From: Flavobacteriales bacterium
GTDB taxonomy: Bacteria > Bacteroidota > Bacteroidia > Flavobacteriales_D > Crocinitomicaceae
DNA length: 34,297 nt
Assembly: GCA_009885545.1 (NCBI GenBank)
Contig: VFKM01000117.1
Span: 1 to 34,297, forward strand
Direction: 5' to 3'
Numbering within the stretch: the stretch's first letter is position 1; every line of letters begins with the position of its first letter. The position numbers and the translations under genes were made by a program. Positions 18,942 through 29,549 of the stretch are shown in pieces. The notes below the pieces were generated by a model. It saw nothing but the letters and a program-made list of their open reading frames with translations, was not told the DNA's origin and did not search any database.

Positions 18942-21076
18942 AAAGAATTGACTTTAGTGAAATCCCTTTTCAATCAGTAGTTACGAGCTCTGAAGGAAAT
19001 TCAGAGTTTACAATGGAAACTGCTGAAAAAATAAAACTTCGATCTTTTTATCAAGCTAAGGATATTGAGAAAACAGAACACATTGGTTATGTATCAGGAA
19101 TTGCTCCATACTTAAGAGGGCCTTATGCTTCGATGTTTGCTATTCGACCTTGGACTATTCGACAATACGCAGGTTTTTCAACTGCTGAAGAATCAAACGC
19201 CTTTTATAGAAGAAATTTAGCCGCTGGACAAAAAGGGCTTTCTGTTGCATTTGATTTAGCTACTCACAGAGGTTATGATTCAGATCATGAGCGTGTAGAA
19301 GGTGATGTAGGAAAAGCAGGTGTTGCAATCGATTCTATATTGGATATGAAAATTTTGTTTGATCAGATTCCTTTGGATGAAATGTCAGTGTCAATGACTA
19401 TGAATGGAGCTGTTATTCCAATATTAGCATTTTACATAGTAGCTGCAGAAGAACAAGGAGTTTCTCAAGATAAATTGACGGGAACTATTCAAAACGACAT
19501 TTTGAAAGAATTCATGGTGCGGAATACCTATATATACCCACCTACTCCATCGATGAAAATCATTTCTGACATTTTCGAATACACCTCGAAAAATATGCCG
19601 AAGTTCAATTCTATTTCAATTTCTGGTTATCACATGCAAGAAGCAGGTGCAACTGCTGCGATTGAATTAGCATACACTTTAGCAGACGGATTAGAATATC
19701 TAAGAGCTGGAATAAAAACAGGTATGAGTATCGATGAATTCGCGCCGCGCTTGAGCTTCTTTTGGGCAATTGGAATGAATCATCACATGGAAATTGCAAA
19801 GATGCGCGCTGGAAGATTAATTTGGGCTAAACTCGTTCAACAATTTAATCCTGCAAACACAAAATCACTTGCTTTAAGAACACATTGTCAAACTTCTGGA
19901 TGGAGTTTAACTGAACAAGATCCATTTAATAATGTAGCTCGAACTTGCATAGAGGCTCTTGCATCTGCATTTGGAGGAACACAATCATTGCATACTAATG
20001 CACTTGACGAAGCTATTGCTTTACCAACAGATTTTTCTGCACGAATTGCAAGAAACACTCAAATATACTTACAAGAAGAAATTGGCATCACTTCATTCAT
20101 TGATCCATTTGGTGGAAGTTATTATATAGAAAAATTGACAGAAGAACTTGTTGATGAAGCATGGTCATTAATTCAAGAAGTTGAAGAATTAGGCGGAATG
20201 GCAAAAGCAATAGAAACAGGTTTGCCTAAAATGCGTATTGAAGAAGCAGCCGCAAGAAAACAAGCGAGAATAGATTCCGATAAAGATATAATTGTTGGTG
20301 TGAATCGTTATCAAATTAGCAAAGAAGACGGAGCAAATATTGAAATTTTAGAAGTTGATAATTCAAAGGTTAGAGATGCTCAATTGAATCGTCTGAAAGA
20401 CTTGCGTCAAAATAGAAATCTAACAAAAGTACAAGAAACACTTACCGAACTAGAAAATGCAGCTAAGGATAACAGCGGAAATTTGCTAGAAATTGCAATA
20501 CGCTGCGCAAGAAATAGAGCTTCATTAGGTGAGATTTCAACTGCAATGGAAAACGCATTTGGAAGATATAAAGCAACTATTCGTTCAATTTCTGGTGTAT
20601 ATTCGCATGAAGCTATGGAAGACAAAGATTTTATTATTGCAAAAACATTAACAAATCAATTCAGCAAACTGGAAGGTCGTAGACCTCGAATAATGATTGC
20701 AAAAATGGGGCAAGATGGCCATGACAGAGGAGCCAAAATTATTGCTTCTTCATTTGCTGATATTGGATTCGATGTTGATATTGGACCATTATTTCAAACT
20801 CCATTTGAAGCTGCCAAACAAGCGGTAGAAAATGACGTTCACATCCTAGGTGTTTCATCATTAGCTGCAGGACATAAAACCTTAATTCCACAAGTTATTG
20901 CAGAACTAAAAAAACTTGGTCGTGAGGACATTATGGTGATAGCAGGAGGAGTAATCCCTCAACAAGATTATGATTATTTATACAAAGCTGGTGTTTTTGG
21001 TGTTTTTGGACCAGGCACAAAAATTTCTAAAGCCGCACAAGAAATATTAAATTTGCTAATAAAAAGTACAGAATAG
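18938..21076 (+). CDS. mutB: Methylmalonyl-CoA mutase, large (alpha) subunit with B12-binding domain
   Basis: 712 aa; [59 protein letters not shown]-terminal [32 protein letters not shown]. Confidence 0.97.
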   Translation: MKRIDFSEIPFQSVVTSSEGNSEFTMETAEKIKLRSFYQAKDIEKTEHIGYVSGIAPYLRGPYASMFAIRPWTIRQYAGFSTAEESNAFYRRNLAAGQKGLSVAFDLATHRGYDSDHERVEGDVGKAGVAIDSILDMKILFDQIPLDEMSVSMTMNGAVIPILAFYIVAAEEQGVSQDKLTGTIQNDILKEFMVRNTYIYPPTPSMKIISDIFEYTSKNMPKFNSISISGYHMQEAGATAAIELAYTLADGLEYLRAGIKTGMSIDEFAPRLSFFWAIGMNHHMEIAKMRAGRLIWAKLVQQFNPANTKSLALRTHCQTSGWSLTEQDPFNNVARTCIEALASAFGGTQSLHTNALDEAIALPTDFSARIARNTQIYLQEEIGITSFIDPFGGSYYIEKLTEELVDEAWSLIQEVEELGGMAKAIETGLPKMRIEEAAARKQARIDSDKDIIVGVNRYQISKEDGANIEILEVDNSKVRDAQLNRLKDLRQNRNLTKVQETLTELENAAKDNSGNLLEIAIRCARNRASLGEISTAMENAFGRYKATIRSISGVYSHEAMEDKDFIIAKTLTNQFSKLEGRRPRIMIAKMGQDGHDRGAKIIASSFADIGFDVDIGPLFQTPFEAAKQAVENDVHILGVSSLAAGHKTLIPQVIAELKKLGREDIMVIAGGVIPQQDYDYLYKAGVFGVFGPGTKISKAAQEILNLLIKSTE

Positions 21077-21102
21077 AAACATTTTAATGTCAACGATTGC
21101 AG

Positions 21103-21118
21103 TAAACAAATTTGTTTA
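21103..21118. promoter_or_regulatory. Perfect 16-bp palindrome, operator-like
   Basis: TAAACAAATTTGTTTA, identical to its reverse complement, 64 nt upstream of ATG at 21182. Confidence 0.5.
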
Positions 21119-21181
21119 GTACATTCGGCATAGTTATTGAAATGTCGGAAATCATTCGAAATTATTAAAAAACGCAAGGTT

Positions 21182-21907
21182 ATGAAAAAAATACTCCCTT
21201 TACTACTGTTCATTATAAGCGCTTTAACAGTTAACGCTCAAGCACCCAATTACGACGATTTAAAAATTCTCTATGCAGATGCTAATTATGAGAAATTAGT
21301 GAAAGTTGCATCAGGTTATACGTTAAAAGATGAACTTAAAAAGGATCCTCTGCCATTTATATGGTTAACTAAAGGATTATACAAAATTTCACTTTCTGGT
21401 ACAGATGATGAAAAATACAAAAATGCTTATAAAGAAGCGATCGCATCCTTGACGAAAGCAATGAAAAATGATAAAGACGGAACGGCTTTAACTGATTTTC
21501 AAGAATTTATAGAAGAATTTCAAGGTTCTTTAGTTGAATTGATAAGCAATGATATTGATGCAAAAGATTACAATAAAGCATCAGGTTGGGTTATTAAATA
21601 TATAAAAATCACGAAAAATCCAATTGGATCAAAATACCTTGATGGCGCTTCTAAGTATAGAAAAACAGATAAAGGTGGAGCAAATACAGCTTGGAAAGAA
21701 GCTGAAATTATGTTGACTCAAATAACTTCAATAGAAGAATGGAGTAAAGCAGATAAAGACATATTGAAACTAGGCGTTTTTCAAACTGCAGAATGCTACA
21801 TTCTTTCAAAACAAAAAGACAAAGCTAAAACACTTTTGAATAAAGTCGCTCAATGGTTCGAGGAAGACGAAGATTTCAAATCAAAATACGACGAAATCAT
21901 TAATTAA
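21182..21907 (+). CDS. Secreted hypothetical protein, helical repeat (TPR-like)
   Basis: Start moved from 21137 to 21182 because signal peptide MKKILPLLLFIISALTVNAQ begins there. Confidence 0.75.
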   Translation: MKKILPLLLFIISALTVNAQAPNYDDLKILYADANYEKLVKVASGYTLKDELKKDPLPFIWLTKGLYKISLSGTDDEKYKNAYKEAIASLTKAMKNDKDGTALTDFQEFIEEFQGSLVELISNDIDAKDYNKASGWVIKYIKITKNPIGSKYLDGASKYRKTDKGGANTAWKEAEIMLTQITSIEEWSKADKDILKLGVFQTAECYILSKQKDKAKTLLNKVAQWFEEDEDFKSKYDEIIN

Positions 21908-21909
21908 TT

Positions 21910-21935
21910 AAAGCCCCATTTGGGGCTTTTTTTTT
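21910..21935 (+). terminator. Rho-independent terminator
   Basis: AAAGCCCC-ATTT-GGGGCTTT followed by T run. Confidence 0.93.
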
Positions 21936-22063
21936 GTCTAGTTCCAATTTCAACTCAAAGGTGCACCAATCAATCTGACGATAATATCACTATTAACAGT
22001 ATTGCATTTATAACTATTTGGTGAGTTTTTTAATTGAATCACTGAATAATTTAATTTTACAAT

Positions 22064-22348
22064 ATGATCAAACATATGAAATACTTCAAAAACAAATTTA
22101 TATTAACAACGTGTTTGTTTTTCATTTACATACTTTTTCTAGACGATATTGACATCTTTACAATCATCAACCAAAACAGTAAACTCTCTCATTTTGAATT
22201 AGAAAAATCAGAAGTTTCAAAAAAATTGGCAAGAACAAAGCTCACATTAAAAAAATTAAAATACACGTCCGAATTAGAGAACTATGCAAGAGAAGAAAAA
22301 CTCTTTAAACGTGACAACGAAGAAATTTTTGTTATTTCATACGAATAA
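22064..22348 (+). CDS. Septum formation initiator family protein (FtsB/DivIC-like)
   Basis: 94 aa; N-terminal TM, coiled coil, 'LENYAREEKLFKRDNEEIFVI'. Confidence 0.85.
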   Translation: MIKHMKYFKNKFILTTCLFFIYILFLDDIDIFTIINQNSKLSHFELEKSEVSKKLARTKLTLKKLKYTSELENYAREEKLFKRDNEEIFVISYE

Positions 22349-23539
22349 TTAAAAATTTGAGTTTTTCTGTGCGAAAAATCTTAATTCCGAATAATTTGCA
22401 ATAACTATTTTTGGGAAATAAAACAAAGCAATTTGCATAAAATCATAACCAGATTTAGCCATTTTCATTGCTCCCTCTTGACATAAGCCTACACCATGTC
22501 CAAAACCTCTTCCTTGAACTACAACTTCTTCACCTTCCAAATGACAATTAAAAAAAGTCGATTTTAGATTGAATTCTTCACGAATATCCCTTAAAGGTAT
22601 TCCTAAGACTGGGTGTATATAAAATGCTTTCCTCTGCGGTTGATTGAACGAGAAAATTAACGATGCGAATGTGCTATCATAAATTGGATAATCGTATTTT
22701 TCAACAAGAAAATTTTGCCATAGATTTTTATCAATTTTTTTCTCCCAAGTAGCTTGTTTAGTATATAAACAGAAAGTATCAATGAATGACGATAAATATT
22801 CAATTTCCTCATTCCAAACATCTTGTGGCTCACATGTTTGACCTCCACAATTCGCATGGAAATAAGAATCAATCAAGTGATTTTTTGAATCAATCATAAT
22901 CAAATCATGCGTTAGATATACTGCTGAATCAATTAATGGAGTATATCGCATCATACTGTGATAAGCCTGACAATGGACACCGTCACACAAATCAAACCCT
23001 TCCTTTTTATGTTTACCACAGTACTTTAAAGCATAAGTGCGACTCATCAATGCTTGAACCTTATAATATTCAATATGTCTTCCCCCTCCACCTTCAGATT
23101 CAACTACTCCAGCTAGGTAGTTATCAATATCAACTAAATTAACAAGTGCTAATTCCTTACCATTGGACGAAATTTCAAAATCATCTTCATACTTACGTTG
23201 CTTTACTACTGGTACTTTCGATGTTAATACAAGCGAAGTATTTAGATTATTCTGAATCAAATAGATTTTTTGAAAATCACCTAGTTCGATTGTCCCTTTT
23301 TTGAGTTTAACTTTATCTTTTTCAATTGAAACTTCTATGAATTCATTAGGTAAAATAGAACCAAAATCTGATGTGTCTCCAAAAATAGAATAACTTCCGC
23401 TATTATAGGAAAAAGTTATTCGTTTGACATCATAGCCTCTCAACACACCAATCCTCATCTGTTGAGCATTAGCTGTCCAAAGAACTAATAACATTAAAAA
23501 AGTGACACTAAATTTCACAAGACAAAAATAATTCAACAA
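22349..23539 (-). CDS. SpoIID/LytB domain protein (putative peptidoglycan lytic transglycosylase)
   Basis: VDIDNYLAGVVESEGGGGRHIEYYKVQALMSRTYAL; FHANCGGQTCEPQDVW; GRGFGHGVGLCQEGAMKMA. Confidence 0.9.
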   Translation of the reverse strand: MLNYFCLVKFSVTFLMLLVLWTANAQQMRIGVLRGYDVKRITFSYNSGSYSIFGDTSDFGSILPNEFIEVSIEKDKVKLKKGTIELGDFQKIYLIQNNLNTSLVLTSKVPVVKQRKYEDDFEISSNGKELALVNLVDIDNYLAGVVESEGGGGRHIEYYKVQALMSRTYALKYCGKHKKEGFDLCDGVHCQAYHSMMRYTPLIDSAVYLTHDLIMIDSKNHLIDSYFHANCGGQTCEPQDVWNEEIEYLSSFIDTFCLYTKQATWEKKIDKNLWQNFLVEKYDYPIYDSTFASLIFSFNQPQRKAFYIHPVLGIPLRDIREEFNLKSTFFNCHLEGEEVVVQGRGFGHGVGLCQEGAMKMAKSGYDFMQIALFYFPKIVIANYSELRFFAQKNSNF

Positions 23540-23554
23540 AAAATCGATTTTTTG

Positions 23555-24691
23555 CTAATCAGTAATAGTTTTCAACAAGGATTGTGCTACTTTTTCACTT
23601 GCACCACCTTTTCCTAAAATTTTCTTCATATCACTATAATCTTGCAGCATCTGTTCTCTCTTGTAACCGCCTATCAATAAGTGCTTTAATTCGTTTTCAA
23701 TGTTTTCAGATGAACATTCGTTTTGAATCAATTCTTTAACCACTTCTCTATTCATGATTAAATTCACCAATGAAATATATTTAATTTTAATCAATCGTTT
23801 AGCAATTTGATACGAAATTGCTGATCCTTTGTAACAAACAACCTCTGGAATACCCAACAAGGCAGTCTCTAAAGTGGCTGTGCCAGATGTTACAACTGCG
23901 GCCTCAGAATTAGACAATAAATCATATGTTTGACCATAAACAATTTTAACATCCTCTGTTATTAGTGAATTATAAAAGGATTGTTCTAAACTTGGTGCTC
24001 CAGCAATTACTATCTGATAATTTTCAAAAGATTTCAATGCCTCTAACATTATAGGAAGTTTAACTGACACTTCTTGTTTTCTACTTCCTGGTAATAGCGC
24101 AATAATTGGCTTTGTATTCAAATCATTGCTAACAAGAAAATGTTCTTTTGAAACTGCAGTTTTTTGATAATCACCAATTGCGTCCAACAATGGATGTCCT
24201 AAATATGTTACATCATAATCAAATTGGGCATAGAATTCTTTTTCAAATGGCAAAATGACATACATTTGATCTACAAATTTCTTGATTTTGTGAACTCTAG
24301 ATTTCTTCCAAGCCCATACCTGTGGAGAAATATAATAGATAACCTTTATACCTTTAGAATGTGCCCATTCAGCAATTCTTAAATTGAATCCTGGGTAATC
24401 TACAAGAATCAAAACATCTGGTTGGTATTCTTCTATATCCTTTTTACAAAAACGTATATTTTTAATAATCGTTCTGATATTTGAAATAACCTCAATGAAT
24501 CCCATAAAGGCTAAATCTTTTATATGCTTAACAATTTTTCCGCCTTGATGTTCCATCTTATCTCCACCCCAGCAACGAAAATCTATATTATCTCTTTCGT
24601 TTTTTAATGCGCGCATCAAATTACTGGCATGTAAGTCACCAGATGCCTCACCGGCAATTACGTAAAGTTTTAAATTTTTAATGGAGCCCAT
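23555..24691 (-). CDS. lpxB: Lipid-A-disaccharide synthase
   Basis: 378 aa; VIAGEASGDLHASNLMRAL, GFIEV, DYPGFNLRIA, YISPQVWAWKKSRV, LLPGSRKQEV. Confidence 0.96.
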   Translation of the reverse strand: MGSIKNLKLYVIAGEASGDLHASNLMRALKNERDNIDFRCWGGDKMEHQGGKIVKHIKDLAFMGFIEVISNIRTIIKNIRFCKKDIEEYQPDVLILVDYPGFNLRIAEWAHSKGIKVIYYISPQVWAWKKSRVHKIKKFVDQMYVILPFEKEFYAQFDYDVTYLGHPLLDAIGDYQKTAVSKEHFLVSNDLNTKPIIALLPGSRKQEVSVKLPIMLEALKSFENYQIVIAGAPSLEQSFYNSLITEDVKIVYGQTYDLLSNSEAAVVTSGTATLETALLGIPEVVCYKGSAISYQIAKRLIKIKYISLVNLIMNREVVKELIQNECSSENIENELKHLLIGGYKREQMLQDYSDMKKILGKGGASEKVAQSLLKTITD

Positions 24692-25000
24692 TTAAGCGAT
24701 GAACTTAACATAAATAATGTACGGTAAAAAACAAAAGGTTGCAATTATAATTGAACGAGCAAACGCGTATTTTTCACGATTCAATGAAATATAAAACCAA
24801 AGTAAATTTGAAATCACTGATACAGAAATAATCATTCCCCTATAATTCCTGTTTAATATAAATCGATCCCACAATCGATCGTAATCATAATTTTGAACTA
24901 AGGATATAATTAAAATCGTCAAAGGCACAAAGATTAGGGGAGATATTAATCCCACCAATAATCCCTTTGTATGTTGAGATGTCCATTTATTAAATTTCAT
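24692..25000 (-). CDS. Small membrane hypothetical protein
   Basis: 3 hydrophobic segments; start at 25000 (MKFNKW) gives an ATGA overlap with the surE stop, preferred over 25009. Confidence 0.65.
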   Translation of the reverse strand: MKFNKWTSQHTKGLLVGLISPLIFVPLTILIISLVQNYDYDRLWDRFILNRNYRGMIISVSVISNLLWFYISLNREKYAFARSIIIATFCFLPYIIYVKFIA

Positions 25001-25770
25001 ATTTCCCATTTTTTAAATTGTTCAATTGCTTTATATGCTGTCATATCGAAGTGTGTTGGCACGACACTTATATATCCATTTTCTAATGCGAAGAGATCCG
25101 TATCTCTCTCCATATCTTGATTTAAAAATTCACCTGTCAACCAATAATATGGTTTTCCAAATTGATCCAATCTTTTATCAAAACGATCTGCCCAAAACGC
25201 ATGTGCTTGTCTACATATTTTAATTCCTTTAATTTTCACATCACTTTTCTTTGGAATATTAACATTCAAACAAACATGTGAAGGGAAATCAGAATTTAAG
25301 GTATCTTTAATAATCTGCCCAACAAATTCCTTCGCTTCAGAAAAATCGGCATCTGAGTCATGATCCTTTAACGAAAAACCGATAGACGGAATATTTTCCA
25401 TAGCACCTTCAACTGCAGCAGACATCGTTCCGGAATACAAAACATTTGAAGAAGCATTTTCCCCATGATTTATACCAGACAAAATCAAATCAGGCTTTCG
25501 ATGCATTATTTCATAAATTCCAATCTTTACACAATCAACTGGTGTTCCAGAACACGTAAATGCTTCGCAATTATTATATAACATTGACTTTTCCAAACGA
25601 ATAGGATGATTCATTGTGATAGCATGTCCCATTCCTGATTGAGGTTTGTCTGGTGCAATTACTAGCACATCACCAAACTCTACAGCTACTTCAATAAGTG
25701 ATTTTATTCCTTTAGCAGAAATACCGTCATCATTCGTTACAAAAATCAAAGGTTTCATCCTGTTTGTCAT
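24997..25770 (-). CDS. surE: 5'/3'-nucleotidase SurE
   Basis: IFVTNDDGISAKGIKSL, APDKPQSGMGHAITM, SGTPVDCVKIG, SGINHGENASSNVLYSGTMSAA; start revised from 25800 to 25770 or 25758. Confidence 0.95.
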   Translation of the reverse strand: MTNRMKPLIFVTNDDGISAKGIKSLIEVAVEFGDVLVIAPDKPQSGMGHAITMNHPIRLEKSMLYNNCEAFTCSGTPVDCVKIGIYEIMHRKPDLILSGINHGENASSNVLYSGTMSAAVEGAMENIPSIGFSLKDHDSDADFSEAKEFVGQIIKDTLNSDFPSHVCLNVNIPKKSDVKIKGIKICRQAHAFWADRFDKRLDQFGKPYYWLTGEFLNQDMERDTDLFALENGYISVVPTHFDMTAYKAIEQFKKWEI

Positions 25771-25852
25771 TTGAAATTCACTTCTTGACGAAAGTAACAA
25801 TTCTTGATAAAACGACCTCTAAACTTGTAGTTAAATAATATCACTTTTTTTA

Positions 25853-25882
25853 TTGTTAATCCTTTAAAACGTGTTACTTTTG
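25853..25882 (+). promoter_or_regulatory. Bacteroidetes-type promoter: TTG, 19 nt, TACTTTTG
   Basis: TTG at 25853-25855 and TAnnTTTG at 25875-25882, 18 nt upstream of ATG 25901. Confidence 0.6.
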
Positions 25883-25900
25883 AATAGTTTCTTAGAAAGA

Positions 25901-26479
25901 ATGACAACACTTGAACTCATAGAAGAATTAAAAAGAATTACTCAGGCCAATATTGATCTGATTAAGAAAAAATTTGCGCACTTAAACGTGCAACAAAAAA
26001 ACTGGAGAAAGGATAGTGAATCATGGAGCATCAATGATGTTTTTGCTCATTTAAATGAATATTCAAAATATTATCACCCTACCATATTATCAAAAATTGA
26101 ACGAACACGTTTTACTGAACCTAAAGAATTATTTATTTCAACCCCACTTGGGAAATCTGCTTGGAAATCTATGAAATTAGGGAATGCTAGAAATGTCAAG
26201 CGTAAATTCAAATCACCTAGATCGTATAATCCGATAATAAATCCAGAGATTTTAACGGGAAATGAAATTAGTGATTTTGAAAACGGACAAAATCAGTTGT
26301 TGTCAATAATCGACGCTGCACAAAACGTAAATATGAGGAAAGTAAGAATACCTATTTCTATTTCCAAAATTGTACGATTGAAACTTGGTGATGCTTTATT
26401 ATTCGTCGTTTATCACAATGAACGCCATTTACAACAAGGATTATCAATTTTATCTCATTCTAAATTTCCAGCAAATTAA
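25901..26479 (+). CDS. DinB family protein
   Basis: MTTLELIEELKRITQANIDLI, SESWSINDVFAHLNEYSKYY, YHNERHLQQG; start revised from 25871 because the likely promoter overlaps that ATG. Confidence 0.78.
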   Translation: MTTLELIEELKRITQANIDLIKKKFAHLNVQQKNWRKDSESWSINDVFAHLNEYSKYYHPTILSKIERTRFTEPKELFISTPLGKSAWKSMKLGNARNVKRKFKSPRSYNPIINPEILTGNEISDFENGQNQLLSIIDAAQNVNMRKVRIPISISKIVRLKLGDALLFVVYHNERHLQQGLSILSHSKFPAN

Positions 26480-27237
26480 TGTCAGTCCGACAAGGATATT
26501 GTATTGTTAGTGTTTCGCCTGTTCGCTCTCTAGAACAAGATTCTTCAGAAATGGTAACACAATTATTGTTTGGAGAGTTAGTTTCAGTTGAAAGCACTTC
26601 AGGTTCCTGGGCTAAAATACTCACTTTTTCAGATAATTATGAAGGTTTTGTTGATGTCAAACACATACACTATCTTTCTAATAAAGAAATTAATAATTGG
26701 CTGAATGGCTTGAGTTTTGAAAAACATATTACGCGCATTTTAGATACTCCATGGGGCAGTCAAACAATCTTTAGAGGTTCATACATACCTTTTGGAAATA
26801 CAATTGAATTTAATATTGGGAATGATTACTTTACATTTAAAGATGACTTAAACTCAATTCAATTTACAAGCCCAGTAGAACTTGCTTTAGAATATTTAAA
26901 CACCCCTTATCTTTGGGGAGGAAAAACGCCATTTGGAATTGACTGTTCAGGATTGACCCAAGTCATTTATCGATTCTTTGACATCAACCTACCTCGAGAT
27001 GCTTCGCAACAAGTCGAGTTTGGTTCTGATGTTAACTATGAAGATATTGAGGAGGGAGATTTAGCTTTTTTTAATAATCCTTCTAACAAAGTTATACATG
27101 TCGGAATATTAGATGGACTAGGTTCAATTATTCATGCTTCTGGTTTGGTTAGAAAAGATCCATTGAGTCAAGAAGGAATAATACATACGGAAACAGGTAC
27201 TTTAACACATGTTTTACATTCTATAAAGAGGATGTAA
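26479..27237 (+). CDS. C40 (NlpC/P60) family peptidase with SH3-like N-terminus
   Basis: TPYLWGGKTPFGIDCSGLTQVIYR, DLAFFNN, VIHVGILDG, IIHASG. Confidence 0.94.
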   Translation: MSVRQGYCIVSVSPVRSLEQDSSEMVTQLLFGELVSVESTSGSWAKILTFSDNYEGFVDVKHIHYLSNKEINNWLNGLSFEKHITRILDTPWGSQTIFRGSYIPFGNTIEFNIGNDYFTFKDDLNSIQFTSPVELALEYLNTPYLWGGKTPFGIDCSGLTQVIYRFFDINLPRDASQQVEFGSDVNYEDIEEGDLAFFNNPSNKVIHVGILDGLGSIIHASGLVRKDPLSQEGIIHTETGTLTHVLHSIKRM

Positions 27238-27282
27238 AAGTCAACTGTTAAAAAAAAATAACGATATTTGAAAAAAAAATAA

Positions 27283-28206
27283 ATGAAGATATTAATCACA
27301 GGAGGAGCAGGATTTATAGGAAGTAATTTGGCGAAACGATTAGTAGAAGATGGCCATAATGTTGTTGTATTCGATTCCTTATTACGAGGAAATAAACTAG
27401 ACAAAATCACTTATTCCAAAGTTGAATTTATAAAAGGTGATACAAGAGACTTGAATGCTGTTATTTCGGCTAGTAAAGATTGTGATCTAATTTTTCATTT
27501 GGCAGCAGTTTTAGGTGTTGACATTGTAGCTGATAATCCTGTTGAAACAATGGATGTCGAAGTTATTGGAACAAGAAACGTTGTTGAAGCAGCTTTTATT
27601 AATAATGTCAAAAAAATAATGTACGCTTCAACAAGTGGTATATATGGCCATTCTGCAATAGAGAGCGCCTTGACAGAAGAAGTTTTGGTAGACCCAAGAA
27701 CATCTTATGCTATGGCTAAACGATACAATGAAATTTATTTAGCTTCACATCATCAAGAAAAAGGTTTGAATGTTACGTCATTACGTTTTTTCAATGTTTA
27801 TGGAGGAAATCAAGATACGCGAATGGTCGTACCTTTGTTTTTTGAGCAAGCGATGGAAAATTCATCAATTACAGTTTTTGGATCAGGCAATCAAACAAGA
27901 GATTTCACATACATTGACGACACTGTGGAAGCTTGTGTAAGATTAATGGATGTTAATGGTTGTCATATTATTAACATTGCTAACGAAGCAGAATGGACAA
28001 TTACTGAATTATCGAAACAAATAAAAGAGATCACACAATCTAAATCTGAAATCATTTATCTAGAGGCTCCAAAAAAGCGTTATGATTACGAAGTAGAAAG
28101 AAGAGTCGGAAGTTCTGAAAAACTATTGAGCTTAACCAATTACAAACCAACGACATCGTTACCAGAAGGATTAAAATTAATATACAATCAAAATTATTCC
28201 AAATAA
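27283..28206 (+). CDS. NAD-dependent epimerase/dehydratase (extended SDR)
   Basis: [33 protein letters not shown]. Confidence 0.92.
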   Translation: MKILITGGAGFIGSNLAKRLVEDGHNVVVFDSLLRGNKLDKITYSKVEFIKGDTRDLNAVISASKDCDLIFHLAAVLGVDIVADNPVETMDVEVIGTRNVVEAAFINNVKKIMYASTSGIYGHSAIESALTEEVLVDPRTSYAMAKRYNEIYLASHHQEKGLNVTSLRFFNVYGGNQDTRMVVPLFFEQAMENSSITVFGSGNQTRDFTYIDDTVEACVRLMDVNGCHIINIANEAEWTITELSKQIKEITQSKSEIIYLEAPKKRYDYEVERRVGSSEKLLSLTNYKPTTSLPEGLKLIYNQNYSK

Positions 28207-28217
28207 AATACCCAATA

Positions 28218-29492
28218 ATGAAAAGAGATCAAGCAATTTTCGACCTTATTGAGGAAGAAAAACACAGACAAATTAATGGCGCTGAATTAATCGCATCGGA
28301 AAATTTTGTGAGTGATGAAGTGATGCAAGCAATGGGAAGTGTTTTAACAAACAAATATGCGGAAGGATTGCCAGGAAAACGTTACTATGGAGGCTGTGAA
28401 GTTGTTGACAAAGTGGAACAACTCGCAATTGACAGATTATGTAAGCTTTTTGGTGCTACTTGGGCAAATGTGCAACCTCATTCTGGTGCACAAGCTAATG
28501 CAGCAGTATTTTTAGCATGCTTACAACCAGGTGATAAAATTCTAGGATTCGATTTATCTCATGGAGGACATTTAACGCATGGTTCACCAGTTAACTTTTC
28601 AGGAAAACTATACAAGCCATTTTTCTATGGCGTAAATAAAGATACAGGGAGAGTTGATTATGATGTGATGGAAGAAGTTGCAAGACGTGAAAAACCAAAA
28701 ATGATTATATGTGGTGCATCTGCTTACAGTAGAGATTGGGATTATGCTCGAATCCGCAAAATCGCTGATGAAGTAGGAGCTGTTATTTTAGCCGATATTT
28801 CACATCCAGCAGGAATGATCGCTGCAGGTTTGTTGACTGATCCTTTGGAGCATTGTCATATTGTTACTTCAACAACGCACAAAACTTTAAGAGGGCCTCG
28901 AGGTGGAATTATAATGATGCGTCATAATTTCGAAAATCCGTTTGGTATAAAATGGAATAATGGAAATTTAAGATCTATGGGTGCATTATTAGATGCTGCT
29001 GTTTTTCCTGGAATTCAAGGTGGACCTTTAGAACATGTTATTGCTGCTAAAGCTGTAGCTTTTGGCGAAGCTCTAACTGACAACTACAAAAATTACATGG
29101 CTCAGGTTAAGAAAAATGCGGCTGTTATGGCTGATGCCTTTATCAAAAAAGGATATGATATCATTTCAGGAGGTACAGACAATCACTCAATGTTAATTGA
29201 TTTACGTTCAAAAGGAGTAACTGGAAAAGACGCTGAAAACACATTGGTTTTGGCCGATATTACAGTCAATAAAAATATGGTCCCTTTTGACACTGAATCA
29301 CCATTTATTACATCAGGAATTAGAATTGGAACTGCTGCAATAACAACTCGAGGTGTGAAAGAAACAGAAATTCTTCAAGTTGTTGAATTAATTGACAAAG
29401 TAATAATGAATATGAATGATGAAACTGTAATTCAATCTGTAAAAGCAGAAATCAATAGCTTAATGAACCAACGACCATTATTTCAATGGTAA
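28218..29492 (+). CDS. glyA: Serine hydroxymethyltransferase
   Basis: [52 protein letters not shown]. Confidence 0.98.
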   Translation: MKRDQAIFDLIEEEKHRQINGAELIASENFVSDEVMQAMGSVLTNKYAEGLPGKRYYGGCEVVDKVEQLAIDRLCKLFGATWANVQPHSGAQANAAVFLACLQPGDKILGFDLSHGGHLTHGSPVNFSGKLYKPFFYGVNKDTGRVDYDVMEEVARREKPKMIICGASAYSRDWDYARIRKIADEVGAVILADISHPAGMIAAGLLTDPLEHCHIVTSTTHKTLRGPRGGIIMMRHNFENPFGIKWNNGNLRSMGALLDAAVFPGIQGGPLEHVIAAKAVAFGEALTDNYKNYMAQVKKNAAVMADAFIKKGYDIISGGTDNHSMLIDLRSKGVTGKDAENTLVLADITVNKNMVPFDTESPFITSGIRIGTAAITTRGVKETEILQVVELIDKVIMNMNDETVIQSVKAEINSLMNQRPLFQW

Positions 29493-29504
29493 AAAATACC
29501 TGTC

Positions 29505-29542
29505 AAAAAAAAAACAGCATTTATTGAATGCTGTTTTTTTTT
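29505..29542. terminator. Bidirectional rho-independent terminator
   Basis: A10-CAGCATT-TATTG-AATGCTG-T9 between convergent genes. Confidence 0.9.
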
Positions 29543-29549
29543 GACTTTT

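Noticed and set aside
22349-23539. SpoIID homolog as evidence of a sporulation pathway
   Set aside because: SpoIID/LytB domain proteins are widespread in non-sporulating bacteria as peptidoglycan enzymes; no other sporulation gene is present.
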